This document shows, one piece after another, positions 24,255 through 34,438 of a stretch of 64,000 nt of DNA. This DNA is from Tetradesmus obliquus (lineage: Eukaryota; Chlorophyta; Chlorophyceae; Sphaeropleales; Scenedesmaceae): NCBI GenBank assembly GCA_030272155.1, contig CP126200.1, positions 2,852,001 through 2,916,000 of the forward strand, read 5' to 3'. The position numbers and the translations under genes are program-made. The notes under the pieces are model-generated. The model worked only from the letters and a program-made list of their open reading frames with translations. It had not been told where the DNA came from and made no database searches. The stretch's first letter is position 1. Each line of letters starts with the position of its first letter.

Positions 24255-25364
24255 AGTGGCACAGCACCCACCAGCAGTGCAGTGCAGTGCTGGCCAGCTG
24301 GCCTCATGGGGCTAAGCAGTTCAGCTTGGTGTGTGCTGCTGGCAGAGATAGGGCTGTGTTGGTGGAGGGAGACAGGCAGCTACTGCTGTGCAGATTTAGT
24401 GTCCTGCATGTCTCCTGGGCAGTTCCGTCATGTGGTACAGGCTTTGTAGAGTCCATGTTGAGTCATTGTACAGGTTGAGGTTGAATACAAACGGATCATG
24501 CCTGTCATGTCCAGGGAAGAGTGTTGTCTTTCTCTGCTGCAGCAAGACTCTTGTGACATTGTCAATGTGCAACTGCCCGCCAATGGCATGTAGCGCGCTG
24601 CATGTGTGCAGCATGTGATGCAGCCAGTTGTTGCGCTGTGCTGGACCATGGGGTGACGGCTGTTATGCAAGCCACATCTGCTGCACTTCCACAGCGTGCA
24701 CAGCGCTGCTGGCACAGTGGGCTGGCTGGGCACCTAAACGGACGGCGCTTGTCTTGTGAAGTAGTTGTTGTGCAGCTGAACAGTTGAGGGTGCGGCGATG
24801 GAGCCAAATCTAAAGTGTACCCGGCTGTCATTACATGTCACTGGGATACGTGGCAATGCATTGTCACCAACTTAAGCGGTTGTAACAGATTATGCCGCAA
24901 CATGTGTTCTACAAACTCCTGCAGCACAGCTTGTCGTGATGGATAATGTATATGGTGTCAATGAGGCATATTTTAAGAAGTTGCATGCACTGCATAAATG
25001 TATGTACCAGTCGACAACCATAGCATCACCACCATTGAAACAGCGCAGAAGGAGGAGGGTGAATGTGCTTGCATGCACTGCGGTGACCCCAGGCAAAAAC
25101 GGCTTGACAAGGCAGTCAGCAATTGACCTAGCAGCCAACCAAAGACCTGCTGCTTCAGTCCCATGGGCATTGCAATGCCACCATAAACAAAGCACAACAC
25201 CAAGGCAAGTGTGTTGGGCAGCACTGGGCATGTATCACTGCTGTGCATGCGCAGTGCATTCCCTGATGCATTCTTCATACTGCATGGGCTATCTCTGTTC
25301 TGCTGCGGTCACAAGTTCTGTCACAACAATCATCTGCTTGCAGCTTGCCGAGGAGATCTGAAGG

Positions 25365-25640
25365 TACTGATGTGTGCTATATGAAAGACTTGCCATATGT
25401 TTTCACGGCAGCAGGCACGCTGTCGTGTTCACGTGCAGCAGTACCGTCAGCAGCAGCCGCTTTGAAACCTCATGAGCCGATCAGTCCCCACGCCAGGCAA
25501 GTTGGACATTGTAGGCCGACACTCAAGCAAGCCATGCTTCAGGTACTGATGTACTGTATGCGAAAGATGTGCTGGGTAATATACGTCAGCAGGCGCATTG
25601 TCGTGTTTCATGCGCAGCAGTGTTGTCAGCAGCAGCAGCA
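25365..25640 (+). repeat. Two-copy degenerate direct repeat near the inversion centre
   Basis: 25365-25462 and 25541-25640 share a pattern beginning AGGTACTGATGT and containing TGTCGTGTT and GCGCAGCAGT-like stretches, at a period of about 176 bp. No coding role is seen. Confidence 0.6.
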
Positions 25641-25924
25641 AAGCTCAGGTCCGGCCGATGACAACCTCATTAACAGAGGTTTCCCTGGGGTTGAACCTCA
25701 ACCGAGTGACAGCCCGAGCTGAGCTATTACAGCTTCCAATGATACCAGGTGTTAGTGGTGGTGTATGCCGCATGAGCACACTGATGTGACCCTCTATCTA
25801 TCTCAGGACCGGCATGTTGAACATTGGACAATGTAGCCCATTAATTAGCAAAACCATGGTTTCATTTGTGATATATGCTACTGGTCGGTCCCGTGTGCGT
25901 GTTGTGTGTGGCTGGCTTGTGGTT

Positions 25925-26135
25925 TCCGTCAGTTTTGGTGCATCTGGTGAGTCCAGTGTGTCTGTTGTGTCTGGCTAACCAATAGATTTTGGTGAATACG
26001 GTCAGCCCGGTTCATCTGGTGGATCAGGTGTCTGGTGGGCCTGACTTATCTGGTGCATTCGGTGTCTGGTTCACGTGTCTGGTACATCTGGCGTGCCGGG
26101 TTCATCAGGTGTCTCTGGTGAACCCCGTACACATG
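25925..26135 (+). repeat. TCTGGTG-type low-complexity minisatellite
   Basis: Many diverged occurrences of TCTGGTG/TCTGGT and TTCATC units. One frame would read Gly/Ser/Val-rich, but no gene context supports coding. Confidence 0.55.
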
Positions 26136-26461
26136 GTCTTCAATCCTTGGCAAATACCTCTGCATGTTACATACAACAATATCAACAACATCATGTTTCT
26201 GCCCTTGTCAAAACGTCTTGAACGGTTTGAAAATGCCAAACTGTACATGACCCAACATCCTGTATGGTAAGCGAACATGCTCAGGGGGCTCCACTGCTGC
26301 AGAGAAGCAACTGCTGTGCAACTCCAATCAGCACAAGCTGAATTACAGGATACTTCCTGTATATTTACATCACCTCACATGTATATGCACACCAGCTTGC
26401 ACACCAACAATTGCCTAGCCATTGTTGCTCTGCCAGAAGCGCTGGTGAGTGGCGTGCCACT

Positions 26462-26662
26462 TCAGCAGTCTTCACACTCGCACGACATGAAGCCAGTTCC
26501 ACGGCAGCACTTGCCGGAGCAGTTCACCACGCCACACCCCACTGGGCAGAAGAAGGCGTGTGCTCCACTTGTGAGTGATGTCAGCGCGATCACTGTGCCC
26601 AGCAGCAGCATCAGGCCCATGCGGGTGGTGGCTGGCAGGGCTGAGGTGCGTGGTGAAGCCAT
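26462..26662 (-). CDS. Secreted eight-cysteine peptide, type B' (66 aa)
   Basis: Inverted paralogue of the gene at 24054. The precursor has the same length, signal segment and cysteine spacing. Three substitutions are visible: Ala to Thr near position 6, Phe to Leu in the signal core, and Ser to Thr in the module (RGSGF to RGTGF). It is preceded by a CTGCAG acceptor. The probable non-coding first exon ends at 27020 with the donor GTGAGTATC, as in B. TATAAATA lies on the minus strand at 27166-27173. Near-identity of the peptide despite diverged flanks suggests selection. Confidence 0.8.
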   Translation of the reverse strand: MASPRTSALPATTRMGLMLLLGTVIALTSLTSGAHAFFCPVGCGVVNCSGKCCRGTGFMSCECEDC

Positions 26663-27861
26663 AGGGTCCTGCAGGCAGGCAGGAAGCAGACACAGTGTGG
26701 GTTTAATCAGCAGTACTGCCTGTGGCAAGGTGTGGCAAGGATGTGGCAAGGATGTACAATGGCGTGCATGCAACTGATGCATGCATACACCATATCAACA
26801 GCTGTCCATGATGCAGGTAGTGGCCGCTAGCGCTCTGCCCATGGCTAAGCTGCTGCTGTACAACGGCATCACAGACCATGTTCAACTTGCGCTGCTTGAC
26901 TTGACTGCTGAATACTGCGCTAGCGCTGTAACGTGACCATATGTCAGATCGACTGGCTGTGCCATGGCTGCTATCATGGCCCTTAGTGCTATGGCATGCC
27001 CTGGGTGCATGATACTCACTCGAGAACGTCACGAATTTGCGACTGGCCTGGCTGTCAAATGTCTTGGCAGGTAGATTTACAAGTGTAAGCAGCAACAAGA
27101 GTTTCTGGTGCACTGGTGGTTGGGGTGGTTGGGTGGCAGATGGTGCTAGTGTACTCTGGGCGCTTTATTTATACCTCTGAGGGCAGCTACAGCATTCGTT
27201 GTTACGAGAAGGTGCGTTGTGGCAGTGAAGGCCGAAGCTGTTGAAGGTCGTAGTGAAAAGGAAGGTCGAGTAGTCAGCAGCTGCACCAGCACAGCCCGAA
27301 GCTTCGGAAGCTTCGGAAGCCGTCTCACGGCAGCTTGGAACGCGATCGTGCACCATATATAGCATTAAAGATACAACAAAACCCCCACAACTTACCGTTG
27401 TTAAGATTGAACAGCTTTCTGCAGGATCCTCGTCCATTCGTCTGCTGCTGTCCGTATACCCGTACGTGGAGCAGGCCTAGGCTTCCTTGAAATTACAGCA
27501 AAACAGGTACGGCGATTTCGTTGTCAACAAACCATCTGTTGCTATAGAGCAAACACCAGCAAACTGAACTCTTATGAAAAAGAGATGTCATCACTGGCAG
27601 CTTGGGGACAGCTGTCGGCTGCAGCGGGCCATGCTGATGCAGCAACCGCACCTGCTCGTCATGTTATCGCAACATCAGCACGTCCTGGCCTCACATCTGG
27701 TGGTATTGCAGCGGAACTGGCGTCAGACCTAAATGTACAGTGCACTTGTCACTGCCAACAACAATCAGAATTACCAATCCATGGCTGTTGCTCATGGTCC
27801 TTTTGTTTGCTGCTGCTGTCCGCCTGCTCACCATGCAGGCAATCGCAACCTCGGACGTACA
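26663..27861. promoter_or_regulatory. Bidirectional promoter region, right half (genes B' and A')
   Basis: Mirror of 22827-24053. TATAAATA (minus, 27166-27173) faces B'; TATATAG (plus, 27356-27362) faces A'. Between them lies a palindromic GAAGCTTC/GGAAGCTTCGG block (27298-27321). The A' first exon likely ends at 27506 (donor GTACGG). The A' acceptor is CATGCAG/GCAATCGC at about 27839. Confidence 0.6.
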
Positions 27862-28122
27862 ATGGCCTCCTCTGCCTCTTTCTCCAAGCCCACTGTCGGC
27901 CGCATGTCCCTGATGCTGCTGCTGGCGGCAGCAATCGCCATCTCTTCTCTGGTGGCGGGCGCAGATGCCTTCTTCTGCCCTGTGGGCTGCGGAGCTGTCA
28001 ACTGCGGGGCGCGCAAGTGCTGCGGAGGCAGTGGCTTCATGAGCTGTGAGTGTTACGACTGCGCGGGGCGCAAGCTCATGCAGGCACCGGAAGGGCGCAA
28101 GATGATGGGGGCCAGCTTCTAG
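27862..28122 (+). CDS. Secreted eight-cysteine peptide, type A' (86 aa)
   Basis: Inverted paralogue of the gene at 22566. It has the same 86-aa length, signal-peptide-like segment, cysteine module and basic tail with two GRK motifs. Differences are few and lie mainly in the first 12 residues and at one position after the last cysteine (Thr to Ala). A TGTAA motif at about 28658 could end the transcript. Confidence 0.82.
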   Translation: MASSASFSKPTVGRMSLMLLLAAAIAISSLVAGADAFFCPVGCGAVNCGARKCCGGSGFMSCECYDCAGRKLMQAPEGRKMMGASF

Positions 28123-29348
28123 AGCCCTTTCTGCTTGCAGCACTGGTGGCAACGGAGCCGCTGCCTCCCCAGGCCGCAGGACACAAGGCAGCGCATGTCA
28201 GGTTGCTGCAGCATGTATCTAAGAGAGCAGACTCTTGAAGAGGGAAACCTTCTGGTACATATGTTGCTGATTCCTTTGGAATCGTGGGATGCGGTTCAGC
28301 AGCAAGCAGTGGTTGAAGTCAGACTGACTTGATTATCCGCCAGCGCTGTCAGTCTGCCGCCACTGAGTGTGTTTGTACATCCTTTTACAGCCTGTACATC
28401 AACGTTGAGCCTCTTGTTGACTACTCAATATAGTTGCTACTGGTTGGGTGGAGGATGTGACGTGAAGTACAGCATTGTTGAAAACTCATATGCTGTTTGG
28501 TCCGGGTACTGGTGCCCGGCACCTCCTGGAACAGAGCTTTAGTGCACTCAACGTGGAGCGTCTTGCTGGTGGCGGCAGTGCCATAGGCCGGGTCTCCAAT
28601 ACACAGCCCCTGTCAAACGCAAACTTATCCGGCATGGTGCACTCCACTTGCTTGTGATGTAAAAGGTTGCATGCCGATGCTGATGATCATGACGCACTGT
28701 TACAACGTAGTTTACCACGTGACAGCAACTTGCTTGAAGGCATGTGCAGCAGTTGCTGGTGTGCAACAGCTGGCCCGCAGGCTCTGTACGTGACCAGCGG
28801 GGAAGGGATGCCCTGCGCAACCCATCCCAGCTGCAGCAAAGGTAATATTTCTGCAGAAACTGTAGCACCACAGAAACTGGTTTGATCAAGGCCATGAGGA
28901 CACCTTTTGATGTAAACACAACCAACAGATGCTGCGATGTGCGCTGGTGGGCAATGCCGTGCCCACATAGCTGCGGTGCACTGCTGGCATCCAGCGTAAG
29001 GCACCTTGCTGACATTCAGCTTGCCACCAGTTGAGCCACATATAATACAGCACAGCAACAGCAAGCCGATTTGAAAACAGTAAGCCCCAAACGTCCTGGT
29101 CACTGCTGCCGGGGAAGCAACTGCACAGCACAATTTCATCATCATGTTACCCATCAAGCCATAGCATCAACGCCATCGGCCCCGCCTGCACAGCACAATT
29201 TGGTTAATAGCCACCCCAACCCTCTGAGAAACAATAAACTAAATGCATGCACTTCCTCATCTACTGTATAATGCAATGCCAGCCCATCGCAGCGTATCCA
29301 TGCAGCCCAGCTGTGGCTGCAGGACAACATCATGAATCAACTGCTTCA
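28123..29348. other. Intergenic region with a short retroposon-like insertion
   Basis: 28123-28320 is the A' 3' flank within the inverted duplication. 28400-29100 shows no recognisable gene. A small insertion with 16-bp target duplications lies at 29121-29201. 29201-29348 shows nothing recognisable. Confidence 0.5.
29121..29201 (-). mobile_element. Very short retroposon-like insertion with (ATG)n tail, copy 1
   Basis: A 49-bp insertion (29137-29185) is flanked by exact 16-bp direct repeats (CTGCACAGCACAATTT at 29121-29136 and 29186-29201). Read on the minus strand it contains TTGATGCTATGGCTTGATGG, then GGTAAC and an (ATG)3 tail. The same core is found near 41815, 42934 and 54177. Confidence 0.7.
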
Positions 29349-29933
29349 TCACGGCATGACCTTGTCCACAAGGTGGCAGACCTTGCCTTTCAGCTTGCGC
29401 TTCACCTTATCAACTGTGTGGTACTTCAGCCCCTGCACAGGGTGTGCCACATGGTGCATGGCCAGCCCAACTTTATGCATGTTGTGTGCTGCTCCTAGAA
29501 GGCCTGTGCCTAAGCCCCTGCTGCCATCAGTGCCGCTGGCTGTGCCATCTTCCTGCAAGGGACCCTGCTGCTGCTGTGCCTGCTGAGCCAAGTCTGGCTG
29601 CTGGTACTGCTCGTACTGCGGGTATTGCTGCTGCTGGTGTTGATATTGAAGGTTGTGGTCTGAGCTGCAGCTGCCTTGCTGTGCTGCTGCATAGGGCGGG
29701 TACTGTCCTGCAGGAGCTGCTTGCATGGATTGCTGCCAGGCGCTTTCGGCACCTCCTGACGCTGTGGGTACTGCAGCTGGGTACTGTGCAAAAGATGGAG
29801 CTGCTGGGTATGGTGCAGATGCGGGGTACGCCTGCTGAGGTGCATACTGCTGTTGTTGCTGTGGGTACTGCTGGTGTTGCATATCGGAACCACACTGGCT
29901 CCAAGAGCCCATGCTTGGGTAAGGATTGCTCAT
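29349..29933 (-). CDS. Q/Y/P-rich low-complexity protein (194 aa), unknown function
   Basis: A single open exon from the ATG at 29933; a TATATTG motif about 90 bp upstream fits this start. Residues 1-140 are rich in Gln, Tyr, Pro and Ala (repeats such as QYPQYEQYQQP and AYPASAPYPAAP), resembling prion-like or phase-separating domains. Residues 145-194 are different: Gly-rich, then basic and probably amphipathic (GLKYHTVDKVKRKLKGKVCHLVDKVMP region) with several His. No family recognised. The open frame also continues 5' of the chosen ATG, so a longer protein is possible. Confidence 0.62.
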   Translation of the reverse strand: MSNPYPSMGSWSQCGSDMQHQQYPQQQQQYAPQQAYPASAPYPAAPSFAQYPAAVPTASGGAESAWQQSMQAAPAGQYPPYAAAQQGSCSSDHNLQYQHQQQQYPQYEQYQQPDLAQQAQQQQGPLQEDGTASGTDGSRGLGTGLLGAAHNMHKVGLAMHHVAHPVQGLKYHTVDKVKRKLKGKVCHLVDKVMP

Positions 29934-30444
29934 GTGGAAGTATTCAAGAGATTCTGGCTGTTTGGATGTGGCTGGACGTGATGTGCAAGGAAACGCGCTC
30001 GCGGGGTAGGAGCGCTCTGGCAATATAAGCTGTTGCGTATCACTCGACAACCAGACCATACAACTGATCATTCGTAACAGCTTACACTGGTTTTGCATGC
30101 CGGCAGTGCACCGACGGCATGCCATCAGGTTCTGGCTGGGTTCTTGGCCATGCCAGGGCAAGTTGCCCTGGGCAACTGCCGCAGTTCAACCGCAACTTGG
30201 AGCCTCGCAGCTTGCTATGTGCGAGTCTAGGCATGCTTAAGTGGTTGAAGGGGCTGATCCCGCTGCCACAAAGATTGCTCTCGGTGCACAACATCCAAGA
30301 GGGTTCAAGGCGACCAACATGCATTGCAACAGCACGCGTGGAAGTTCATTTCGAAGTGGAAGCAAGTGCAACACTCAGCACCTCAATGGCGGTACAGATC
30401 TGCCCATCTGAAACAACATGGGTTCAGTTACAACCTGTAGCAGC
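29934..30444. other. Intergenic: promoter of Q/Y-rich gene and 3' flank of ABM gene
   Basis: Both flanking genes are on the minus strand. A TATA-like CTTATATTG on the minus strand is centred near 30024. TTACA near 30427 (reverse of TGTAA) lies just past the ABM stop codon. Nothing else is recognised. Confidence 0.5.
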
Positions 30445-32011
30445 TCAAAAGCCAACATCAGCCTCCACGTATGTGACCACGCTCTTCTCTACCCACTCAA
30501 TGCCTGCCTCCTTGCATGCCTCCTGGAAGGCCTTGAAGGGCCCAGACTGCCAGTGCACCTGCTCCACATACTCCTTGTCCTTGTACCTGCAGCAGCGTAC
30601 AAGGAATGTCATGTTGTTATTCAAGGCCACAGCATCATTGCCCAGGCTGGGCCCCAACTTGCCAGTGCACCTGCTCCACATACGCCTTGTCCTTGTGCCT
30701 GCAACAAAATCATAAGCATAAATGTTCAAGCCATGGATCTTTCCCATGCCCCGAGCCCGCCGGGGTAATAGGAGAAAGGAGCATATGTGCAGCTCCACAC
30801 ACTCCGAGCGAGACAAGGAGTCCTTGTCCTTGCGCCTGCAGCAGCATAATAACATAAGTATGCTGCCATTCAAGCCACAAAACATTGCCATTGTCCCGAG
30901 CTCTGCTGTGTCATTGTCCCTGTTGCTCAAAGGGAGGAAAGAGCACAGCACAACTCACTCCTTGTCCTGGCAACTGCAGCAGCAGCGGTGCTGCAGCATG
31001 TTGCAGGATGTTGCTTGTACCTGCAACAGCAGCGCTGCAGGCTTACAGCCCTGCAGCAGCAAATCGCCTGGTAGCTTGTTGCAGAAACAGCCACCCCTGA
31101 CACGGCGTCTTCTCACGAGCTTCCTCATGCCACGCATGTGCGTGCACAGCGTAGGCTGCACGCCGGTTGCAGCAGGACATGCTGTGTCCTCATTGTACGT
31201 GCGGTGACTGCTCACTGAGTGGACACATCATGGGCGCCTGGGCTGATGATTCCAGTGCTTCAGCGCCTGCAGTTGGCTCTAGCAGCTTCAGATGCAGCCG
31301 CCACGCTGCTGAGGCCCAGGTGCTGCTGGGCGCACCAACTTGGCCTCTACCCCGCACAGCCCCTACTCCCAAAGAGACTCGCTACTTGGAAGTTGCACAC
31401 GTTGAGAGACGACACTTCCAAAGCTAATCCTGGAAGTCGCTCACCGCTCGTAGATTATGAACTTGTCTGGGTTGTCGCCGCTGACAGCCAGCTCATATGC
31501 ATAGCAGCCCTCCTCATTCGTCGCCACATGTGCAGCCTGCACGGACGCCAGGGCGAGCAGCAGCAGCAGCAGCAGCGGCAGCGGCGGGTGCAGCTGTCTG
31601 TCAGTGGTGTGCCGTCGTGTGTGCTGGGTGCAATGAAAGTTCTGCAGGCCATGGATTGCATACAAGGCATGCCGCACAGCCAGCACCGATCCGTCTGCTT
31701 CAGTGTGGTGTGCTTGACACAGGTATGACTTGGCCAACGCAGTACATATCAACATATTGCAATGTGCCTGTTTTCAGGCTACGCGGGTTGCAGCGCACAT
31801 AAGGCGTGCAGTTGTGTTGGTACAAGTGTGGGGGCGCTGCCAGCGATTGTTTGCGACACATGCCGGCTGTAGTGCAAGCGCCAGTACTGCTGGTGCAGCG
31901 CTGCCCACTCACCAGTGGTGCAAAGAGCTCCTTGAATTTTGGCATCTGGCCTGCGCCTATTTGCGCCGTGACAAGCACAATGAAACCCTGCGCCACAAAA
32001 TGCCGCAGCAT
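30445..32011 (-). CDS. Antibiotic biosynthesis monooxygenase (ABM) domain protein, 110 aa
   Basis: Small ferredoxin-like alpha/beta fold of the ABM/DUF family; the substrate is not predictable. Exons on the minus strand: 31913-32011, 31445-31536, 30445-30586 (333 nt). Motifs in order: first strand FIVLVTAQI, helix MPKFKELFAPL, the Glu-Cys-Tyr segment NEEGCYAYELAV, FIIYERYKDKEYVEQVHW, then helix FKAFQEACKEAG. Length and order fit a single ABM domain. The ATG at 32011 is the best in-frame start, but the domain could also begin after a CAG acceptor at the VAQ/GF junction. The last intron holds several copies of the third exon's start. Confidence 0.85.
30640..30985 (-). repeat. Echo array before the last ABM exon
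   Basis: Minus-strand copies of the acceptor plus the first codons of exon 30445-30586 (AAGGACAAGGAGT-like) occur at about 30648-30713 (about 60 nt alike), 30790-30835 and 30955-30980, increasingly degenerate. Each lies beside CTGCAG or CTGCAAC acceptor-like sequence. Confidence 0.82.
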
Positions 32012-32883
32012 TTGTTAAGGTTTTATGTAGCATGCTTGTCAAGGGCTTTGTGAGGAGGTATGTGTGGCCTTGCTACCACAACTGAAGGTGTGTACCAGCA
32101 GCAGCAGCAGTACTATAGCTAGTGGAGCAGCAGCAGCTAGCTAGTGGAGCAGCAGTTGCGTGTGCACTCTGGGTCAAGGTGAGAGCTTACGGGCAGCATA
32201 CGCTCACCCCTTTGACTGGTTTGTTGGCTCCAAATGGTCGTTGCGAAGCCATCGCCAACGGCTTCAAAGCGACAGATCGTGGAACTGAGCGTGTCCGAGC
32301 TAGCACGCAGCAGGCAGGCACTGGCGCGGCTAACAGCCCTAGCTGCATCACGCATCTGTCTTTGAACTTGGTTGATATAACGACATGCACTGGCGAACAT
32401 GTTTTGACTTGTACCCATTGCTCCACCCAAGTTTTGGTCTGAAGACCTGCACCCTGTTAACTCTGACATCACCTTGTGTTACAGCCAGATGCTCTGAGTG
32501 ACACGGATACAGCAGCATGACCGACGCAGCATCTCACAGCAGACTGATGTCAGTGGCAAAGAAGAGATCCAGCCTGTCAACACGCTGGCACCGCTGCCTT
32601 ATGCAAGTGCATGCTGCCAGCTGCAACTCATCCGCACGCCCTACCACAATGTTGCAAACCCACGCTGGCTGAACTCAAAGTTGGCTGCTAACACCCAGCC
32701 ATCTGGACTCATGGATGCATAGCTTAGATAACTTAGATAATCACACTAGTTCAATGGCAACACTGTGCAATCACTGTGCGTAAAAAATGACATGCCAGCT
32801 ACAAACAGACTCTGCTCTCTTGCATAACCTCAAACGCTCGCCCCTCGCGCTTCAATCCCCAACACCCCCCAGTGCCAGCAGCA
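32012..32883. other. Intergenic between ABM gene start and bL17m gene end
   Basis: Both neighbours are on the minus strand. A GCAGCAG run and a duplicated TAGCTAGTGGAGCAGCAG lie at 32097-32155. TTACA near 32480 may be the bL17m polyadenylation signal on the minus strand. No gene is supported. Confidence 0.5.
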
Positions 32884-34323
32884 CTATTGTCCACCGCTGC
32901 TGCTGCTGGCTGCTGGTCTGCTGGCTTGCTGCTGCTGCTTGTACTCCTGCAGCATCTGCCGCTGCCGCTGCCGCAGCGCCGCCTGTGCTGCCCGCTGCAT
33001 GTGGCTGTCCTGCGGCGGCTGTGCAGGCCGCAACTCCCCCGGCCTGTCAACATACCTGCAGCGCAGCACACGAGTTATAACAAGTTTTAACAATTCGTCA
33101 CAGTCAAGAGCTGCAGGCCGCAACTCCCCCGGCCTGTCAACATACCTGCAGCGCAGCACACAATATAACATTATGGGAACAGAATCAAGGACTGCAGCGT
33201 CTGGAGCACATGCTTGGCCATTGCAACAGACGCCCAGCTGCTACAGCTGACTCAGCCACCAGCCAGTGACATGCCTGGACACGTTTTTTCAAACCACGGC
33301 AAAAGCACATGTGCAACAAGCCTGTGTGCAACACAGCAGGCTGCTGGGCCACTCACTCGATGTAGGCCATGGGTGCAGCGTCATGCTGGCGCCGCCCAAG
33401 CTGCACCACGCGCGTGTAGCCGCCCTGCCGCTGCTTGTAGCGCTCCGCCATGACCGTCATGAGCTTATGCAGCTCCCGCTCGGTGCGCACCACTGCGCCA
33501 GCCAGCACCGCCCCGGTCTTGTTGCCCTGCAGCCGTTTAAAAAGCATCAGAAGGACAGACATGCAGCTAAGGGTTAGCATGCAGCACGAAAGCTGACGTA
33601 AAGTTGTGCTGGGTGCGAGTGACTGCGGCCAGCACCGCCCCAGTCTTAGTGATCTGCAGGCGCACAAAAGACATCAGAACACAGACATGCTGTACTTTGT
33701 GGCCGCGGCTGTCACAGTGTTTGCCAACAGCCTATCCCCCATCGCCGCTGCCGGTGCTGCTGCTGCTATGATGCTGGTAGAGCTTCAGGTGCCGCTGCTG
33801 TTACTGCCACCGCTGAGTAAACACGCACGTGGGCGTTACAATCCTCATAGCTGCCTATGCACCATAAGCGGCATCAAGCAGCGCAGCAGCTGCCTGCCAC
33901 TGCTGACGCTATGACTGCTGACGCTATGACTGCACAGCAGACAAGAAGGCCGCACCTTTTTTGCATAAGTGACCACCCGGTCTGCCACTTTGCGCAGCTC
34001 CTTTGCCTTGGGCAGTGTCGTCTGTATGCGCTCATGCTCCAGCAGCTGCGTCACCATGGTCCTGCAGGAGGCACAGCCATGTGCAGCAAACGTGAAAACT
34101 TCACACATAGGGGGCACTGCAGGGCAGACAATCCAGCAAACAATGCTACTGCGCTGTGTATTTGCATAGCAGGTCAGATTTGCATATTGCAACCTATGGG
34201 AGAGGCGTTATGCAAGGATGAGAGGACACAGCAGCATTTCAAGAGCCGGACAAGGCTGCTGCCTCACCTAAGCATGGCCCATCTGTGGGCTGCGTTGCGC
34301 CCTAGCTTGTTCTTTATCGTCAT
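32884..34323 (-). CDS. Mitochondrial large ribosomal subunit protein bL17m, four exons
   Basis: Exons on the minus strand: 34268-34323, 33956-34061, 33357-33526, 32884-33055 (504 nt, 167 aa). The product begins MTIKNKLGRNAAHRWAML, which matches the start of plant mitochondrial-type L17 (MTKFRKLGRPAGHR). It continues RTMVTQLLEHERIQTTLPKA, then AERYKQRQGGYTRVVQLG and HDAAPMAYIEYVDRPGELR. The C-terminal 45 residues are Gln/Ala/Ser-rich and lineage-specific. The last exon has two acceptors 90 bp apart in the same frame (33055 and 33145), so a form with 30 extra residues is possible. The short, exactly placed N-terminus supports the start. Confidence 0.94.
33024..33171 (-). repeat. In-frame 90-bp tandem duplication at the last bL17m acceptor
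   Basis: 33024-33075 and 33114-33165 are near-identical (CAGGCCGCAACTCCCCCGG on the plus strand). Each carries a minus-strand CTGCAG acceptor and codons for YVDRPGELRP. The 90-bp offset and absence of stops keep the frame open through both. Confidence 0.88.
33599..33660 (-). repeat. Echo of the start of bL17m exon 3
   Basis: Diverged copy of 33484-33535 (GGCCAGCACCGCCCCAGTC against GCCAGCACCGCCCCGGTC, plus strand), including the exon's acceptor region. It lies in the intron immediately upstream of the real exon. Confidence 0.8.
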
Positions 34324-34405
34324 CTGATGTGTCTGCTGCTGCTGCTGCGATGGCCTGCAGCACTGTTCAGCCCCTGCTGAGCTGCTGCTGCCGCTGCCCT
34401 TCCTG

Positions 34406-34438
<33 letters not shown>

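Larger units (their letters stand above)
24255..26461. other. Centre of the inverted duplication, no confident gene
   Basis: Contains the 3' flanks of B and B'. An open frame at 24939-25361 (140 codons, begins MDNVYGVNEAYF, with an RRRRR run) has no recognised family and no splice or codon support. A two-copy direct repeat spans 25365-25640. A TCTGGTG-rich low-complexity tract spans 25925-26135. TTACA (reverse TGTAA) at 26364-26368 could be the B' polyadenylation signal. Confidence 0.5.
22370..28320. repeat. Large inverted duplication carrying four cysteine-rich peptide genes
   Basis: The left half (about 22370-24350) and right half (about 26390-28320) are inverted homologues. Paired points sum to about 50,700 throughout: stops 22566 and 28122, starts 24054 and 26662, TATA motifs 23395 and 27356. 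This gives a centre near 25,350. Coding exons, first exons, promoters and 3' flanks all match across the axis, with moderate divergence. The centre (24350-26390) is unique or holds other repeats. The arrangement implies one ancestral divergent A-B gene pair duplicated in inverted orientation. Confidence 0.85.

Noticed and set aside
24939..25361. Plus-strand frame of 140 codons at the inversion centre
   Set aside because: No family, codon, splice or conservation support between arms; noted only within the gap entry.
25925..26135. Collagen-like or Gly-Ser-rich protein
   Set aside because: Irregular units, stops in most frames and no flanking gene structure; treated as low-complexity DNA.
27298..27321. 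Heat-shock element
   Set aside because: GAAGCTTC palindromes are present but adjacent TTC and GAA units are one base too close for the standard spacing.
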